Assembly: GCF_030409945.1 (NCBI RefSeq)
Contig: NZ_JAUFQV010000012.1
Span: 186,001 to 250,000 of the forward strand
Length of the DNA: 64,000 bases
Direction of reading: 5' to 3'
Source of the DNA: Vibrio tapetis subsp. quintayensis
GTDB taxonomy: Bacteria; Pseudomonadota; Gammaproteobacteria; Enterobacterales; Vibrionaceae
Notes under the pieces: model-generated
The model's database searches: none
The model's input: the letters and a program-made list of their open reading frames with translations, nothing else
What the model was told of the DNA's origin: nothing
Position numbers and translations under genes: made by a program
Shown here: positions 8,492 through 19,887 of the stretch, in pieces
Layout: each line of letters begins with the position of its first letter
How positions within the stretch are numbered: the stretch's first letter is position 1

Positions 8492-9205
8492 ATGAGCTAT
8501 CACGTTTTAGTCGTAGAAGATGATGTGGTCACGCGTAGTAAGTTAGCGGGTTACTTTCAAAATGAAGGGTATACCGTGAGCGAAGCGGAAAATGGCGAAC
8601 AAATGAGAGCCATTTTAAGTGAGTACTCCATAGATTTGGTTATGTTGGACATTAATCTTCCTAGTGAAGATGGCCTAATGCTGACGCGAGAGCTTCGTAG
8701 CCAGTCAAATATTGGTATCATTCTGGTGACGGGTAGAACCGACAGCATTGATAAAATTGTTGGTTTGGAAATGGGCGCAGACGATTACGTCACCAAGCCG
8801 TTCGAACTGAGAGAGTTACTTGTTCGAGTTAAAAATTTGCTTTGGCGAATTTCGCTGGTGTCTGAAGCATCTTTACGTGATATTCAAAAAGAAGAATCAG
8901 GTCAACTGGTTCGTTTTGGCGAATGGACGTTTGATGTGCAAAGAAGGTCGTTAAGTTGCAATGGTGAGCCGGTTAAACTGACGAAAGCTGAATATGAATT
9001 GCTCGTAGCGCTGTCTTCGTACCCAAATAAGGTGCTAAGCCGTGAACGAATTTTGAATATGATCAGTCACCGTGTGGATGCACCAAATGATCGCACCATC
9101 GATGTGTTGATTCGCCGGATGAGGGCCAAGATGGAACAGGACCCTAAAAACCCGCAAATCTTCGTAACCGTACATGGCGAAGGCTATATGTTTGCTGGTG
9201 ACTAA
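8492..9205 (+). CDS. torR: Response regulator TorR (OmpR/PhoB type)
   Basis: A 237-residue two-domain regulator. The receiver domain (about 1-120) has the acidic pair E9/D10-D11, phosphoacceptor D53 in LVMLDINLPSEDG, T at VTG and the switch K in DDYVTKPF. The C-terminal winged helix (about 140-235) ends with the VTVHGEGYMF motif of OmpR-family proteins. In the tor system TorR is phosphorylated by the TMAO sensor TorS and activates torECA. Identity rests on similarity to TorR/ArcA-type regulators and on the divergent torD. The genes for TorS and TorT are not in this window. Confidence 0.88.
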   Translation: MSYHVLVVEDDVVTRSKLAGYFQNEGYTVSEAENGEQMRAILSEYSIDLVMLDINLPSEDGLMLTRELRSQSNIGIILVTGRTDSIDKIVGLEMGADDYVTKPFELRELLVRVKNLLWRISLVSEASLRDIQKEESGQLVRFGEWTFDVQRRSLSCNGEPVKLTKAEYELLVALSSYPNKVLSRERILNMISHRVDAPNDRTIDVLIRRMRAKMEQDPKNPQIFVTVHGEGYMFAGD

Positions 9206-9234
9206 TCCGTTGATTAATATTATTTACGGGTAAT

Positions 9235-9265
9235 AAAAAACCGAGATTAATGTCTCGGTTTTTTT
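9235..9265. terminator. Bidirectional terminator between torR and elyC
   Basis: Stem AAAAAACCGAGA/TCTCGGTTTTTT with loop TTAATG. A-run on one side and T-run on the other allow termination of both convergent genes. Confidence 0.9.
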
Positions 9266-9288
9266 GTATCTAATGTATGACTACGATG

Positions 9289-10071
9289 CTAGTTGGCTGT
9301 CGCATTACTGTCGACGGCAAAATCACGCAGAGTTTGCCACCAAGTCCCGAGCTTTTCATGCCAGAATGTTTCTGTCCATTCTAGGTATTGCGCGCTAGGA
9401 CGATACTGATTCCATGGTTGCATTTCAGCGTTATTGGCCAAAAAGTTGGTTGGTGCGGCAAAAGGGCTAATACCGGCATCTTCAAATTCACGTAGAGCAC
9501 GGCTCATGTGGCTGGCTGACGTGACGAGAACCAAATTTTTGTTCGCAACGAATACTGCAGCTTGCCTTGCTTCTTCCCACGTATCTTTTGCTGATTCAAG
9601 CAAAATAATATCCGTTTTAGAAACGCCTAACGCTAACGCGACTTTAGCCATCATGCGAGCATGGCTGATTTCAGAACCCCCAGAATAGCCAGACAAAATG
9701 AGTTTAGCGCCAGGATACATGCGCAGAATACGTATGCCTTCGGCTAATCGCATCAAGGCTGTTCGGCTTAATTCTGACGTCGGAGGAATGTCGTCATCAA
9801 CGATGTGACCATTACCTAGCACCATGACATAGTCAATCGGCTCTTCAACGGGGAGAAAGCCTTTGTGTTGGCGCTCCATTGGCATCAGAAGAGATTGGGC
9901 GACGGGTTGGAAAGATGCCAAGAAAATCCCTGTAAAGGATAAAAATATCAGTAGGCAACCTGTGCCTCTGCGCATAGTGAACATGACTAACAAAAGGCCT
10001 AGCAGACCGATTATCAGAAAGGCAGGAAGGGGCATTAACAATGCAGAAAATACTTTTTTCAGCTCAAACAT
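9289..10071 (-). CDS. elyC: ElyC-type DUF218 envelope protein
   Basis: A 260-residue inner-membrane protein with two N-terminal hydrophobic segments (about 10-32 and 36-55) followed by a periplasmic DUF218 domain. The domain shows the family pattern VMVLGNGHIVDD (about 82-93), a RLAEGIRILRMYPGAKLILSG block and LVTSASHMSRALREFEDAG. In E. coli ElyC (YcbC) is needed for envelope integrity and lipid-carrier/peptidoglycan metabolism. It also sits beside smtA/cmoM-mukFEB there, exactly as here, but reads in the opposite direction in this window. A second, soluble DUF218 protein is encoded at 19188. Confidence 0.85.
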   Translation of the reverse strand: MFELKKVFSALLMPLPAFLIIGLLGLLLVMFTMRRGTGCLLIFLSFTGIFLASFQPVAQSLLMPMERQHKGFLPVEEPIDYVMVLGNGHIVDDDIPPTSELSRTALMRLAEGIRILRMYPGAKLILSGYSGGSEISHARMMAKVALALGVSKTDIILLESAKDTWEEARQAAVFVANKNLVLVTSASHMSRALREFEDAGISPFAAPTNFLANNAEMQPWNQYRPSAQYLEWTETFWHEKLGTWWQTLRDFAVDSNATAN

Positions 10072-10186
10072 ACTTAAATAGTCCGAAAAATCATCACTTG
10101 GTTAGGAAAAAGGCGAACAAGTCTTTATTACTTCTTATCCTGTGACAGAATAAGCGGCACGAATACACATCATAACCTAAGCAGCC

Positions 10187-10972
10187 GTGACTGAAGATCG
10201 TAATTTCGACGATATTGCCCACAAATTCGTAAAAAATATTTACGAATCGGGTAAGGGCGATATCCGTCAAACCATTGTTTGGGAAGATTTAATACTAGCA
10301 CTTACCAGCCTTAATGATAAAAAACATTGTTTAAATGTACTTGATGCTGGTGGTGGATTGGGGCAAATCTCTCAAAAAATTGCACAACGCGGACACCAGA
10401 TCACATTATGTGACTTATCTTCGGAAATGTTGAAGCTAGCGAAAGCAGATATTGAAAAAAATAAGCTGATTGATCAGTATCGGCTGGTTCATTCTGCGGT
10501 GCAGGATATTGGTGAGCACATAGATGCCCCTGTTGACCTACTGATTTTTCATGCCGTAATGGAATGGTTAGCTTCCCCAAAAGAGGCGTTAGGAACACTA
10601 TTGGAGCAAGTTAAGCCGGGTGGTGTCGCTTCGGTGATGTTTTATAACCATCATGGGTTAGTGCTCAAAAACGTTATTTGTGGCAACATCCCGCACATAT
10701 TAGAAGGGATGCCACACCGACGTAGATTCAAGCTACAGCCTCAGAAAGGCTTATTGCCCGACGATGTCTATCGATGGATAGAAGACGCTGGGTTTGAAAT
10801 CTGCGGAAAATCGGGTATTCGCTCTTTTCATGACTATGTTGGTCAAATGGAATACAAGGGCGATTATCAATACGAAGATATACTGGAACTTGAACGCCAA
10901 CTGTGCCGACAAGAACCATACCTCTCTCTTGGTCGATACATACATGTATGGGCGAAGAAGAAAGTTGAATAA
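10187..10972 (+). CDS. cmoM: tRNA 5-carboxymethoxyuridine methyltransferase CmoM (SmtA)
   Basis: A 261-residue SAM-dependent methyltransferase that methylates cmo5U34 to its methyl ester in certain tRNAs. It starts with GTG and reads [14 protein letters not shown], very like E. coli CmoM. SAM motif I appears as [12 protein letters not shown] (about 48-59) and the downstream acidic residue in ITLCDLS. It is the first gene of the cmoM-mukF-mukE-mukB operon; mukF begins 11 bases after its stop. Confidence 0.93.
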   Translation: MTEDRNFDDIAHKFVKNIYESGKGDIRQTIVWEDLILALTSLNDKKHCLNVLDAGGGLGQISQKIAQRGHQITLCDLSSEMLKLAKADIEKNKLIDQYRLVHSAVQDIGEHIDAPVDLLIFHAVMEWLASPKEALGTLLEQVKPGGVASVMFYNHHGLVLKNVICGNIPHILEGMPHRRRFKLQPQKGLLPDDVYRWIEDAGFEICGKSGIRSFHDYVGQMEYKGDYQYEDILELERQLCRQEPYLSLGRYIHVWAKKKVE

Positions 10973-10983
10973 CAGGATTTACA

Positions 10984-12321
10984 ATGAGTGATACAACTCA
11001 AGATGTTGCACAACAGCCGCTTGATGAGCTGGTAGGTTGGGTAAAGCAGCACGATTTTTCGTTAAACCTTTCAACGGAACGTTTAGCATTCTTGATTGCA
11101 TTAGCTGTGCTAAGTAATGAAAGGTTTGACGAAGAGTTGGGCGAAGGAGAGTTGCATGATGCATTTGCCATTGTCACTCGATTATTTGAAGAGTCTGGAG
11201 ATGCCTCGGCATTTCGAGCAAATAACGCCATCAATGAATTGGTAAAGCAGCGCTTACTGAGCCGCTTTACCAGTGAGTTGACTGAAGGTGCAAGCATTTA
11301 TCGCTTGAGCCCTTTAGCAATAGGGATCACAGACTACTACGTTCGCCATAGAGAATTCTCTAAGCTGCGTTTGTCGATTCAGCTATCCATGGTGGCGGAT
11401 GAGATGGCAAAAGCCATTACCGCAGCCAAAGAAGGCGGGACGGCAGGACATTGGCAGAAGAACGTTTATGGCGTCCTGAAATACTCAGTAGGAGAGATCT
11501 TCGACCAGATCGACCTTAACCAACGGGTGATGGACGAACAACAACAGAGTGTAAAAGACCAAATCGCGGCCTTGTTGACTCAAGATTGGCGTGAGGCCAT
11601 TAACAGCTGTGAGGCTTTACTAAATGAAACCTCAGACACGCTAAGAGAGTTGCAAGATACCTTGCAAGCTGCGGGCGATGAAATGCAAAGTCAGTTACTT
11701 GATATTCAAGAATTGGTGTATGGCAAAGAAGAGTTAAACTTCATCGAAGAAACCTTATATGGGTTACAGATGAAGTTGGACCGTATCGTGAGTTGGGGAC
11801 AACAAGCGATAGATTTATGGATTGGCTACGATCGTCATGTTCATAAGTTCATCCGAACCGCCATCGACATGGACAAAAACCGCGCATTTAGCCAAAGGTT
11901 ACGTCAGTCGGTGAAAGATTACTTCGACGCTCCGTGGTTATTAACCTATGCGGATGCAGAACGCTTGCGTGACTTACGTGATGAAGCACTGATCCTGCGT
12001 GACGATGAAGTAACGGGTCACGTTCCACCTGAAGTGGAATATGAAGAATTTGAACAAGTAAATGATGAGTTGTCTGAGCGTATTGCCTTAATGCTACGCC
12101 AGCATAAAGATCAAGGAACACCGATTGATCTAGGACGGGTTTTGCGAGATTACCTCTCAACACACCCATACGCTCATCATTTTGATTTAGCGAGAATTGT
12201 TGTCGACCAAGCCGTCAGATTAGGGTATTCCGAATCTGACTACCGAGCGATTCAGCCGGATTGGCAAGCGATTAACGAATTTGGCGCAAAGGTACAAGCA
12301 AATGTCATTGACAAATACTGA
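10984..12321 (+). CDS. mukF: Condensin kleisin subunit MukF
   Basis: A 445-residue kleisin of the MukBEF condensin, which bridges the two MukB heads and recruits MukE. Length equals that of E. coli MukF (440). The N-terminal winged-helix dimerisation domain (about 1-120, beginning [16 protein letters not shown]), a central helical region and the C-terminal MukB-head-binding winged helix are all in register. An AGGA ribosome-binding site precedes the ATG. Its 3' end overlaps mukE by 20 bases. Confidence 0.97.
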   Translation: MSDTTQDVAQQPLDELVGWVKQHDFSLNLSTERLAFLIALAVLSNERFDEELGEGELHDAFAIVTRLFEESGDASAFRANNAINELVKQRLLSRFTSELTEGASIYRLSPLAIGITDYYVRHREFSKLRLSIQLSMVADEMAKAITAAKEGGTAGHWQKNVYGVLKYSVGEIFDQIDLNQRVMDEQQQSVKDQIAALLTQDWREAINSCEALLNETSDTLRELQDTLQAAGDEMQSQLLDIQELVYGKEELNFIEETLYGLQMKLDRIVSWGQQAIDLWIGYDRHVHKFIRTAIDMDKNRAFSQRLRQSVKDYFDAPWLLTYADAERLRDLRDEALILRDDEVTGHVPPEVEYEEFEQVNDELSERIALMLRQHKDQGTPIDLGRVLRDYLSTHPYAHHFDLARIVVDQAVRLGYSESDYRAIQPDWQAINEFGAKVQANVIDKY

Positions 12322-13036
12322 TGAATATATGCCAGAGAAACTGGCAAAAGCAATTTCCAACCCGTTATTTCCTGCACTAGACAGTGCGCTACGTGGCGGA
12401 CGTCATATCTCTTTTGAAGATCTGGATAACCACGCGTTATTGATGGATTTCGAAACAGAGTTGGCGCTTTTTTACCAACGATATAATGCGGAATTAGTGA
12501 AAGCACCGGAAGGTTTCTTTTATCTTCGTCCGCGTTCAACCTCTTTGATTGGCCGAAGCGTTTTGTCAGAGATGGATATGCTGGTGGGTAAAGTACTGTG
12601 TTTCTTATACCTCAGCCCTGAAAGATTGGCCCATGAAGGTATTTTCTCTAATCACGAACTGTACGAAGAGTTGTTGTCTCTTGCAGACGAGAAAAAACTG
12701 ATGAAGTTGGTCACTAACCGTGCATCAGGCTCAGATTTAGACAAAGAAAAATTGCTTGAGAAAGTGCGCACCTCTTTACGCCGTTTACGCCGCATCGGTA
12801 TGACCATGCCAATTGGTGAAAGTGGTAAATTCCGCATCAGTGAAGCAGTTTTCCGTTTTGGTGCCGATGTGCGCGTTGGGGATGACGTACGCGAAGCTCA
12901 ATTACGTTTGATCCGTAATGGCGAAGCGGTTGTGCATCAACAAGAACCTGATCAAGCAAGCTTACTGGACGATTCAGAACAAGCACAAGATCAATTACAA
13001 CATTCAAATGAACAAGAAGTAGAGAGCGAAGCATGA
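12302..13036 (+). CDS. mukE: Condensin accessory subunit MukE (KITE protein)
   Basis: A 244-residue tandem winged-helix protein that dimerises and binds MukF and DNA. The block [17 protein letters not shown] (about 21-37) and [10 protein letters not shown] are hallmarks of the family. I use the ATG at 12302, preceded by AAAGG nine bases upstream and overlapping the mukF end; a TTG seven codons earlier would also be open. The stop overlaps the mukB start (ATGA), pointing to tight translational coupling. The C-terminus is acidic and glutamine-rich, as in other MukE proteins. Confidence 0.96.
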   Translation: MSLTNTDEYMPEKLAKAISNPLFPALDSALRGGRHISFEDLDNHALLMDFETELALFYQRYNAELVKAPEGFFYLRPRSTSLIGRSVLSEMDMLVGKVLCFLYLSPERLAHEGIFSNHELYEELLSLADEKKLMKLVTNRASGSDLDKEKLLEKVRTSLRRLRRIGMTMPIGESGKFRISEAVFRFGADVRVGDDVREAQLRLIRNGEAVVHQQEPDQASLLDDSEQAQDQLQHSNEQEVESEA

Positions 13037-16000
13037 TTGAAAGAGGCAAGTATCAATCACTAAGCATGATCAACTGGAACGGCTTCTTTGCTCGTACTTT
13101 TGATATCGATGGCTTGGTTACTACGCTTTCCGGTGGTAACGGTGCGGGTAAATCGACCACGATGGCCGCGTTTATTACGGCGCTGATCCCTGATCAGAGC
13201 TTACTGCACTTTAGAAATACAACCGAAGCGGGTAGCTCTCAAGCATCCCGTGATAAAGGGCTTTACGGTAAACTGCAACCTGGCGCCTGTTATGCGGCGT
13301 TGGATGTCGTTAACTCACGTAACCAACGCCTGTTATTCGGCGTAAAGCTACAGCAGGTAGCGGGTCGTGACAAAAAAGTCGACATTAAGCCGTTTGTTAT
13401 TCAAGGCTTGCCGAGCGACGTTAAGCCGACGGACATCCTGATCGAAAGTGTGTCAGATAAACATGCGCGTGTTCGTCAGATCAATGAAGTAAAAGAAGCG
13501 GTTGCCCAATACGAAGGTGTGTCTTTCAAAGCATTTTCATCAGTGGTTGAATACCATTCGCAAATGTTTGAATTTGGCGTATTACCGAAGAAACTTCGTA
13601 ACAGTGGCGATCGTTCCAAATTCTATCGTTTGATTGAAGCGTCTTTATATGGAGGTATCTCTAGTGCAATTACTCGCTCACTTCGAGATTATTTATTACC
13701 TCAAAACGGTGGTGTGAAAAAAGCGTTCCAAGATATGGAATCGGCTCTGCGTGAAAACCGCATGACCTTAGAAGCCATCAAAACCACTCAATCGGATCGT
13801 GACCTCTTTAAGCACTTAATTACTGAGTCTACCAACTATGTAGCCGCAGATTATATGCGTCATGCCAACGAGCGACGTAATAAGCTTGATCAAACCATGC
13901 GTTTTCGTGGTGAACTGTTTGGTTCTCGTGAAAAACTGCTAGAACAAAATAGCCTACTGAACCGCGTTCAAGAAGAACTTGAAATGCTGGTGGAGCAAGA
14001 AACTGGCCTAGAGCAAGATTTCCAAGCGGCATCGGATCATTTGCAACTGGTTCAAAACGCCCTGCGTCAGCAAGAAAAAATCGCCCGTTATAAAGAAGAT
14101 CTTGAAGAGCTAAGTGAGCGACTTGAAGAACAGATGATGGTGGTTGAAGAAGCGCAAGAGCGCGTGATGATGGCGGAAGAGCAAGCACAGATATCGGAAG
14201 AAGAAGTAGACAGCCTGAAATCTCAATTGGCTGACTACCAACAAGCTCTGGATGTGCAGCAAACTCGCGCATTGCAATACCAACAAGGGGTAATGGCACT
14301 AGAAAAAGCCAAGACCCTCGCTAAGTTTGACGAATTAACCCCAGACAACGCGAAAGCACTTCTTAGTGAACTGCAGCAATCGGAATCGGACAAAACGTCT
14401 GAACTGTTAGCAGTAAAACACAAACTTGATATGTCTTCAGCGGCAGCAGAGCAGTTTGAACGCGCTTATGCCTTAGTGAAAAGCATTGCGGGTGACGTGG
14501 ATCGTGTACAAGCTTCTCATCACGCAAAATCAGCAATACGCCAAAATCAAAACGCACAGCAATTGTTGCAAAACGAGCAGCAGTGGCAAGCTCAATATCG
14601 AGATCTTGAGCGTAGTCTTGATCAGCAACGTCAAGTGGCTCAGTCTGTTACCGAGTATCAGAAACAGCATCAAGTACAACTTGAAGACGAACTGGCGTTG
14701 GAAGAAGAACGTGAGCGCCATTCTGCTCGTGTAGAGTCAATGGAGCATGAACAAGAGTCACTTCGAGAGTCGCGTAGTGAATTACGCAGAGCGGAGCAAG
14801 ACGCCAACGCTGAAATTAATAAGCTAGAAGCCATCGCTCCAGCTTGGATTTCCGCAAATGACGCGCTAGAAAAACTGAAAGAACAGTCAGACGCTGATCT
14901 TTACGATAGCCATGCTGTCATGTCGCAAATGCAGCAAGTACTTGAGTCAGAGAAAACGCAATCGCTAGCCAAAGACAAACTCGCTGAGCGACGTAACCAA
15001 CTGGATCAAGACATCGAACGCTTAGCATCACCTGGCGGTTCAAACGATCCTCGTCTTAAAGGCTTGGCGGATACCGTTGGTGGCGTATTACTTTCAGAAA
15101 TTTACGATGACATCACGATAGAAGATGCGCCGTATTTCAGCGCTATGTATGGGCCCGCTCGTCACGCAATTGTTGTGTCTGATCTTGATGGCATTAAAGA
15201 AAAACTCATTGAGTTAGATGACTGCCCAGAAGATTTGTACATTATCGAAGGTGATATTGATGCCTTTGACGACAGCTCATTCAATGCCGACGAACTCAAT
15301 GGTGCTGTGTGTGTACAGCTAAACGATCGTCAATTACGTTACTCCCGTTTACCTGAGATCCCGCTGTTTGGACGTGCTGCTCGTGAACAACGTTTAGAGC
15401 TGCTACGAAGCGAACGTGAAGAGGTTCAAGAGCAACATGCGAAAGCCGCGTTTGATTCTCAGAAGCTTCAACGTCTTTACCAGAGCTTTAATAACTTTGT
15501 TGCTAAACATATCGCGGTGGCGTTTGAAGCAGACCCAGAGCAAGCGTTGGAAACAGCGCGAGATAAACGAACGCAAGTCGCCCGTACTTTGTCGGAACTT
15601 GCCAATAAAGAACAGACTCAACGTGCTTTATTAACGGCAAGTAAACAAGCACTTAAATCTCTTGATTCGTTAGCACCACTAATGGGTTTGGTGGAAGATC
15701 AGACCCTTAGTGATCGCTTTGAAGAAGTAGAAAGTAAACTTGCACACCTCGGTGAAGCAAAAACGTTTGTTTCGTCTCACGGTAAATCCGTACAGCAGCT
15801 AGAAAAAATTGCTAATGCATTGGAAGCGGATCCAGAACAATTTGATGCACTCAAAGTCAGTTACGACATTGCAGATAACGCACTCCAGTCACTTAAAATC
15901 ACCATATTTGCACTGGCAGATTTGGTCGAACGTCGTCACCATTTTGCGTATTCAGATTCGGTTGATTTGCTTAACAAGAGCAGCGAACTGAGTGACCAAC

Positions 16001-17499
16001 TGAAAACTAAGTTAGTCGAAGCTGAGCGTGCTCGAACACGAGGCCGTGACGGCTACAAGCAAGCTCAATTGCAAATGAACCAATACAACCAAGTGTTGGC
16101 ATCATTAAAAAGCTCTCATCAAGCAAAAGCGGAAACCATGCAAGAGTTCCGATTGGAACTGCAAGAGTATGGTGTGAATGCCGATGCCGGTTCAGAAGAG
16201 CGAGCAGTAGGGCGTCGCAACGAACTGCAACAACGCTTACACAGCTCCCGTACACGTAAGAGTGAATTTGAACGCACGATTACGTCAACTGAGCTAGAAA
16301 TGAAAGCGTTAGCGAAACGTTTGAAGAAAGTTCAAAAAGAGTACGTTGAACTTAGAACTTACGTTGTTGCTGCGAAAGCAGGTTGGTGCTCAGTACTTCG
16401 TCTTGCGCGTGAAAATGACGTGGAGCGTCGCTTGCATCGTCGTGAACTGGCCTATATGTCGGCAGATGATCTTCGTTCAATGTCGGATAAATCGTTAGGT
16501 GCCTTGCGTCTTGCTGTTGCTGATAACGAAGATCTAAGAGATTCGCTAAGAGCATCGGAAGATAACGCTCGCCCTGAACGTAAAGTATTGTTCTACATTG
16601 CGGTTTATCAACACCTTCGTGCTCGCATTCGTCAAGACATCATTCACACCGATGATCCTGTGGAAGCAATTGAAGAAATGGAAGTTGAGCTTGCTCGACT
16701 AACCGAAGAGTTGACCCAACGTGAAAATCGTTTGGCGATCAGCTCTGAGTCGGCAGCGGCCATCATTAAGAAAACTATTCAACGTGAACAGAACCGCATT
16801 CGCATGCTTAACCAAGGCTTGTCGAACATTAACTTTGGTCAGGTGAAGGGCGTTCGCTTAAACGTAAATATCCGTGAAAGCCACGAAGTCCTGTTAAACG
16901 GTTTAGCGGGTCACAAAGAGCAACATCAAGACTTGTTCGAAAACCCGCGCTACACCTTCTCAGAAGCGATGGCCAAGCTGTTCCAACGTGTGAATCCTCA
17001 TATTGATATGGGTCAGCGCTCACCACAAGTTTTGGGTGAAGAGCTACTAGACTACCGTAATTACTTAGAATTAAGCGTTGAAGTTAATCGTGGAACGGAC
17101 GGTTGGTTGCAAGCAGAGTCTGGTGCGTTGTCAACGGGCGAAGCGATTGGTACTGGTCAGTCTATCTTGTTGATGGTGATTCAAAGCTGGGAAGAAGAGT
17201 CACGACGTTTAAGAAGCAAAGACATTGTACCTTGTCGCTTATTGTTCTTAGATGAAGCGGCTCGTCTGGATACTAAATCAATCAATACACTGTTTGAGCT
17301 TTGTGATCGTTTGGACATGCAGTTACTTATTGCAGCGCCAGAGAACATTAGCCCAGAGCAAGGCACAACCTATAAACTGGTTCGTAAGATTTTTAAAGAT
17401 CACGAGCACGTTCATGTAGTTGGATTACGAGGGTTTGGCAACAAAGCGAAGCCGAAATCAGAAGCGCAACAGTTGATTGAAGAAGCGGATTTAGCTTAA
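13033..17499 (+). CDS. mukB: Condensin SMC-like ATPase MukB
   Basis: A 1488-residue SMC-like protein (E. coli MukB 1486), the ATP-driven motor of chromosome compaction. The Walker A motif GGNGAGKST is at residues 34-42. Long coiled-coil arms flank a hinge near the middle (about 650-780). The C-terminal head carries the signature [12 protein letters not shown] and Walker [12 protein letters not shown]. The gene starts inside the mukE stop codon. Full length with no frameshift. MukBEF in place of SMC-ScpAB, with the cmoM linkage, is typical of gamma-proteobacteria including Vibrio. Confidence 0.98.
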   Translation: MIERGKYQSLSMINWNGFFARTFDIDGLVTTLSGGNGAGKSTTMAAFITALIPDQSLLHFRNTTEAGSSQASRDKGLYGKLQPGACYAALDVVNSRNQRLLFGVKLQQVAGRDKKVDIKPFVIQGLPSDVKPTDILIESVSDKHARVRQINEVKEAVAQYEGVSFKAFSSVVEYHSQMFEFGVLPKKLRNSGDRSKFYRLIEASLYGGISSAITRSLRDYLLPQNGGVKKAFQDMESALRENRMTLEAIKTTQSDRDLFKHLITESTNYVAADYMRHANERRNKLDQTMRFRGELFGSREKLLEQNSLLNRVQEELEMLVEQETGLEQDFQAASDHLQLVQNALRQQEKIARYKEDLEELSERLEEQMMVVEEAQERVMMAEEQAQISEEEVDSLKSQLADYQQALDVQQTRALQYQQGVMALEKAKTLAKFDELTPDNAKALLSELQQSESDKTSELLAVKHKLDMSSAAAEQFERAYALVKSIAGDVDRVQASHHAKSAIRQNQNAQQLLQNEQQWQAQYRDLERSLDQQRQVAQSVTEYQKQHQVQLEDELALEEERERHSARVESMEHEQESLRESRSELRRAEQDANAEINKLEAIAPAWISANDALEKLKEQSDADLYDSHAVMSQMQQVLESEKTQSLAKDKLAERRNQLDQDIERLASPGGSNDPRLKGLADTVGGVLLSEIYDDITIEDAPYFSAMYGPARHAIVVSDLDGIKEKLIELDDCPEDLYIIEGDIDAFDDSSFNADELNGAVCVQLNDRQLRYSRLPEIPLFGRAAREQRLELLRSEREEVQEQHAKAAFDSQKLQRLYQSFNNFVAKHIAVAFEADPEQALETARDKRTQVARTLSELANKEQTQRALLTASKQALKSLDSLAPLMGLVEDQTLSDRFEEVESKLAHLGEAKTFVSSHGKSVQQLEKIANALEADPEQFDALKVSYDIADNALQSLKITIFALADLVERRHHFAYSDSVDLLNKSSELSDQLKTKLVEAERARTRGRDGYKQAQLQMNQYNQVLASLKSSHQAKAETMQEFRLELQEYGVNADAGSEERAVGRRNELQQRLHSSRTRKSEFERTITSTELEMKALAKRLKKVQKEYVELRTYVVAAKAGWCSVLRLARENDVERRLHRRELAYMSADDLRSMSDKSLGALRLAVADNEDLRDSLRASEDNARPERKVLFYIAVYQHLRARIRQDIIHTDDPVEAIEEMEVELARLTEELTQRENRLAISSESAAAIIKKTIQREQNRIRMLNQGLSNINFGQVKGVRLNVNIRESHEVLLNGLAGHKEQHQDLFENPRYTFSEAMAKLFQRVNPHIDMGQRSPQVLGEELLDYRNYLELSVEVNRGTDGWLQAESGALSTGEAIGTGQSILLMVIQSWEEESRRLRSKDIVPCRLLFLDEAARLDTKSINTLFELCDRLDMQLLIAAPENISPEQGTTYKLVRKIFKDHEHVHVVGLRGFGNKAKPKSEAQQLIEEADLA

Positions 17500-17528
17500 G
17501 TCTGAATACGTAATATAAAACTCAAAGC

Positions 17529-17558
17529 AAAGCGTCTCTATTTTTAGAGGCGCTTTTT
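17529..17558 (+). terminator. Terminator of the cmoM-mukFEB operon
   Basis: Stem AAGCGTCTC/GAGGCGCTT with one G-T pair (17530-17538 and 17547-17555), extended by two A-T pairs, and a T run to 17558. Confidence 0.85.
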
Positions 17559-17709
17559 CATGTCTAGACCATTATTTTCTGAAATTCCACATTTACCATT
17601 TGTCGTTCTAAATAAAGTTGCACTTTCTAATTGTACACTGTTTTATTGTCGTGTATCGTATTTGAAAATCAAATGATTCAACGAATTAAATTATAGAAAG
17701 GTATGTGGT

Positions 17710-18189
17710 ATGCGTTTTAAATCAGTGGTGTCAGCTCTACTTCTAACACTTGTTGCGGTGCTTCCTTCAATAGCGAAAGCTGATTATTCAGTCGGTTATG
17801 CAACACTTTCAGATAAGTCAGGAAAGAGCTGGAATGGTATTTCATTGACGGGGCAACAAGGAGGCTTTGGCTCTACCGACTTTATAATGACCACGTCTTT
17901 ATTATTCGGCGGCGAAAAAAATGATTCGATGCTATGGACATTAAATAGCGGGCCGAGCTTTAGAATTACTGAATCGTTTGCACTTTATGGTCTTGGCGGA
18001 ATCAGTTATTTAGATACAGATTCAACATCAGGAAGTAGCAGTAAATTAGGGTTTAACATAGGCGGAGGCGCAAGGTTTTATTTAAACCCGAGACTGGTGA
18101 TTAATGCAGGCTTAGAAAAAAGCTTAGTGTCAAATGACGTTGTTTCGAACCCAACGTCTTTCAACTTAGGTGTCGGTTGGATGTTTTAG
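17710..18189 (+). CDS. Small outer-membrane beta-barrel protein (Ail/OmpX-like)
   Basis: A 159-residue protein with a signal peptide (cleavage probably after the AKA at about residue 24) and a mature part of about 135 residues. The mature part is made of alternating strand-like stretches rich in Gly, Tyr and Phe, and ends in a terminal aromatic (GVGWMF), the usual outer-membrane assembly signal. The size fits an eight-stranded barrel of the Ail/OmpX type. Function is unknown; family members act in adhesion or serum resistance in pathogens, which cannot be assumed here. It faces mscS tail to tail across a 13-bp inverted repeat. Confidence 0.65.
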   Translation: MRFKSVVSALLLTLVAVLPSIAKADYSVGYATLSDKSGKSWNGISLTGQQGGFGSTDFIMTTSLLFGGEKNDSMLWTLNSGPSFRITESFALYGLGGISYLDTDSTSGSSSKLGFNIGGGARFYLNPRLVINAGLEKSLVSNDVVSNPTSFNLGVGWMF

Positions 18190-18207
18190 CCGTTTGCTTT
18201 ATGCAGC

Positions 18208-18244
18208 GCCATTCGATGAGCGACGAGTCATCTCATCGAATGGC
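18208..18244. repeat. 13-bp inverted repeat between convergent genes
   Basis: Perfect arms GCCATTCGATGAG (18208-18220) and CTCATCGAATGGC (18232-18244) around an 11-base loop, between the barrel gene and mscS. There is no T tract on either side, so it is not a classical terminator, though it may still block both transcripts. Confidence 0.75.
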
Positions 18245-18257
18245 ATGACGAGAAAAG

Positions 18258-19139
18258 CTAAATGGTAGGTGCAATCTGTATTGGATCACTGGTCGTCGTA
18301 AACCGAGCATGATATAAGCTCATAAAATCTTCTCGAATTAGCTGTTCTAGTTCGCTTGCACGCTCTGTGGGGCAGAACAGCATAAAATGCACAACTTGTT
18401 CACCCATAGAGGTAGTAGTTATTTCAATATGGGGTTCGGCACCAGGTAAGTCGAGACCGGCATGGCGCTCAATAACCATGTTATATCGCTTCGCAATATC
18501 AATGAAGTCTTCACAGTGATCATCAATTTTGGCCAACATCGCAGGAATCATAGGGTAAAGATTATGAAACTCAGCAACAGTGATGGCGAAGTTATGATAA
18601 ACATAACGCTTCATGAAGTTTAGGTTTTTTACCGGAACGCTGAAGAAGATACTATTAGGTAAGGTGGCTGTTTTACCGGTGTAGTGATAACGACCATGAT
18701 GAAGATCGATTTCCTGCACAACCGTTGCCATTAAGTTATGTTCAATAACTTCGCCACAGGTAGGGCCGACTTCGATCCAATCTCCAATACTAAATGAACG
18801 CGAACTAGCACGCTGAATAGAACCTGTAAAACACAAAATAATCTCTTTAGATGCCACCACGACAGCAACGGCAATCGCAGTTAAAGAGAGTGCGAATTCG
18901 CTGATCTCATCTTGCCAGACGACAAATAGCATAATGATGACAAAAAAGAAGGTGCCATTCTTGGTGCGCGAAATCCATTTCCTCTGCTCAAGAGATAAAA
19001 AGTTAACGTCCCCTCGAATCAAGATGATAATCACCTGACGAGTCAGGATCATCGCAACCAACAAAAGCCCGGTGAGTAGTAATTGGTTAGACAGTAGATA
19101 GTCTATAACTTGTTGAACTTGCTCCACTGTATGCTCCAT
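18258..19139 (-). CDS. Small-conductance mechanosensitive channel, MscS family
   Basis: About 293 residues with three N-terminal transmembrane helices (about 15-40, 62-82 and the pore-lining region about 84-115). The MscS beta domain follows, with the SFSIGDWIEVGPTCGEVIEHN motif (family consensus F-x-x-GDxIxxxxxxGxVxxI). It should open on membrane tension to release solutes during osmotic downshock. The ATG at 19139 is my choice. In-frame GTG and TTG codons up to 19175 would lengthen it by up to 12 residues, and the ribosome-binding site is weak for all. The family has many paralogues, so no specific symbol is given. Confidence 0.85.
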   Translation of the reverse strand: MEHTVEQVQQVIDYLLSNQLLLTGLLLVAMILTRQVIIILIRGDVNFLSLEQRKWISRTKNGTFFFVIIMLFVVWQDEISEFALSLTAIAVAVVVASKEIILCFTGSIQRASSRSFSIGDWIEVGPTCGEVIEHNLMATVVQEIDLHHGRYHYTGKTATLPNSIFFSVPVKNLNFMKRYVYHNFAITVAEFHNLYPMIPAMLAKIDDHCEDFIDIAKRYNMVIERHAGLDLPGAEPHIEITTTSMGEQVVHFMLFCPTERASELEQLIREDFMSLYHARFTTTSDPIQIAPTI

Positions 19140-19187
19140 ATTTTGTTTATTTGAACTCACTATACAATAACTCAAACCAGATGGGGA

Positions 19188-19823
19188 TCAGAGAAATGGC
19201 CCCAGTTTGTCTTTGATAGCAGCGTGGGATTCTATTACCTCTGCTGGGATCTCTTGAGCGATCTGAAACCCTTTTGCAGGGTAATCACGAATACGTTCAA
19301 AATCTTGCAATAACGCGGACACAACTAGGTCGCTAGGCAGTATGTCATTGAAGTAGTTACCAAAGGATAAGTCAGATGAACAAGACACTAGACTTTGATA
19401 ACAACGCGGCCACTGTTTTGCAAACGTCGCGTAGGCACGCCTTGCCATAAATGGTTTTTGTACCAGAATGAAGCGCGTTGGTTGGTAGTCTAACTGTGCA
19501 AATAATGCGGCGGTAAAAAGGATATTCTCCCCAGAATTGGTCGACTCGGTTTCAAGGATCACATCTTGTTCTGGAACGTCCATATCTATGGCTATTTGAG
19601 AGAAAGCCTCAGCTTCAGATGTGTCAAATATCCCTTGCGTAAACCGGCCAACACCACCAGAGAAGACTAGCTTAGAAGCATAACCATCTAGGTAGAGCTT
19701 TGCTGCATATTCGGCCACTCGAATGTCGTTACTGCACATGCAGAAAATGCAGTCGGACTTAACCGGTTGATGGTCTAATCGCATGTAATCCCAAAGTGTG
19801 TTGATATTTTGATATAGAGACAT
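19188..19823 (-). CDS. YdcF-like DUF218 protein
   Basis: A 211-residue soluble DUF218 protein without a membrane segment. Visible family features are LVFSGGVGRFTQG (about 52-64), the SEAEAFSQIAIDMDVPEQDVILETES block and LVQKPFMARRAYATF (about 128-142). E. coli YdcF binds S-adenosylmethionine, but no reaction is known. It lies 48 bases upstream of mscS on the same strand and may share its transcript. It differs from the membrane-anchored ElyC homologue in this window (9289). Confidence 0.75.
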   Translation of the reverse strand: MSLYQNINTLWDYMRLDHQPVKSDCIFCMCSNDIRVAEYAAKLYLDGYASKLVFSGGVGRFTQGIFDTSEAEAFSQIAIDMDVPEQDVILETESTNSGENILFTAALFAQLDYQPTRFILVQKPFMARRAYATFAKQWPRCYQSLVSCSSDLSFGNYFNDILPSDLVVSALLQDFERIRDYPAKGFQIAQEIPAEVIESHAAIKDKLGPFL

Positions 19824-19887
19824 AAAGAGACCTGTTGTTAATGTATAGGTTGACCTGAAAACATTGAGTGATTAAAGAGCAATACAA

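Noticed and set aside
13829..14299. 156-codon ORF on the minus strand inside mukB
   Set aside because: It lies fully antisense to a well-conserved gene and has no recognisable features. mukB has regular codon periodicity through it.
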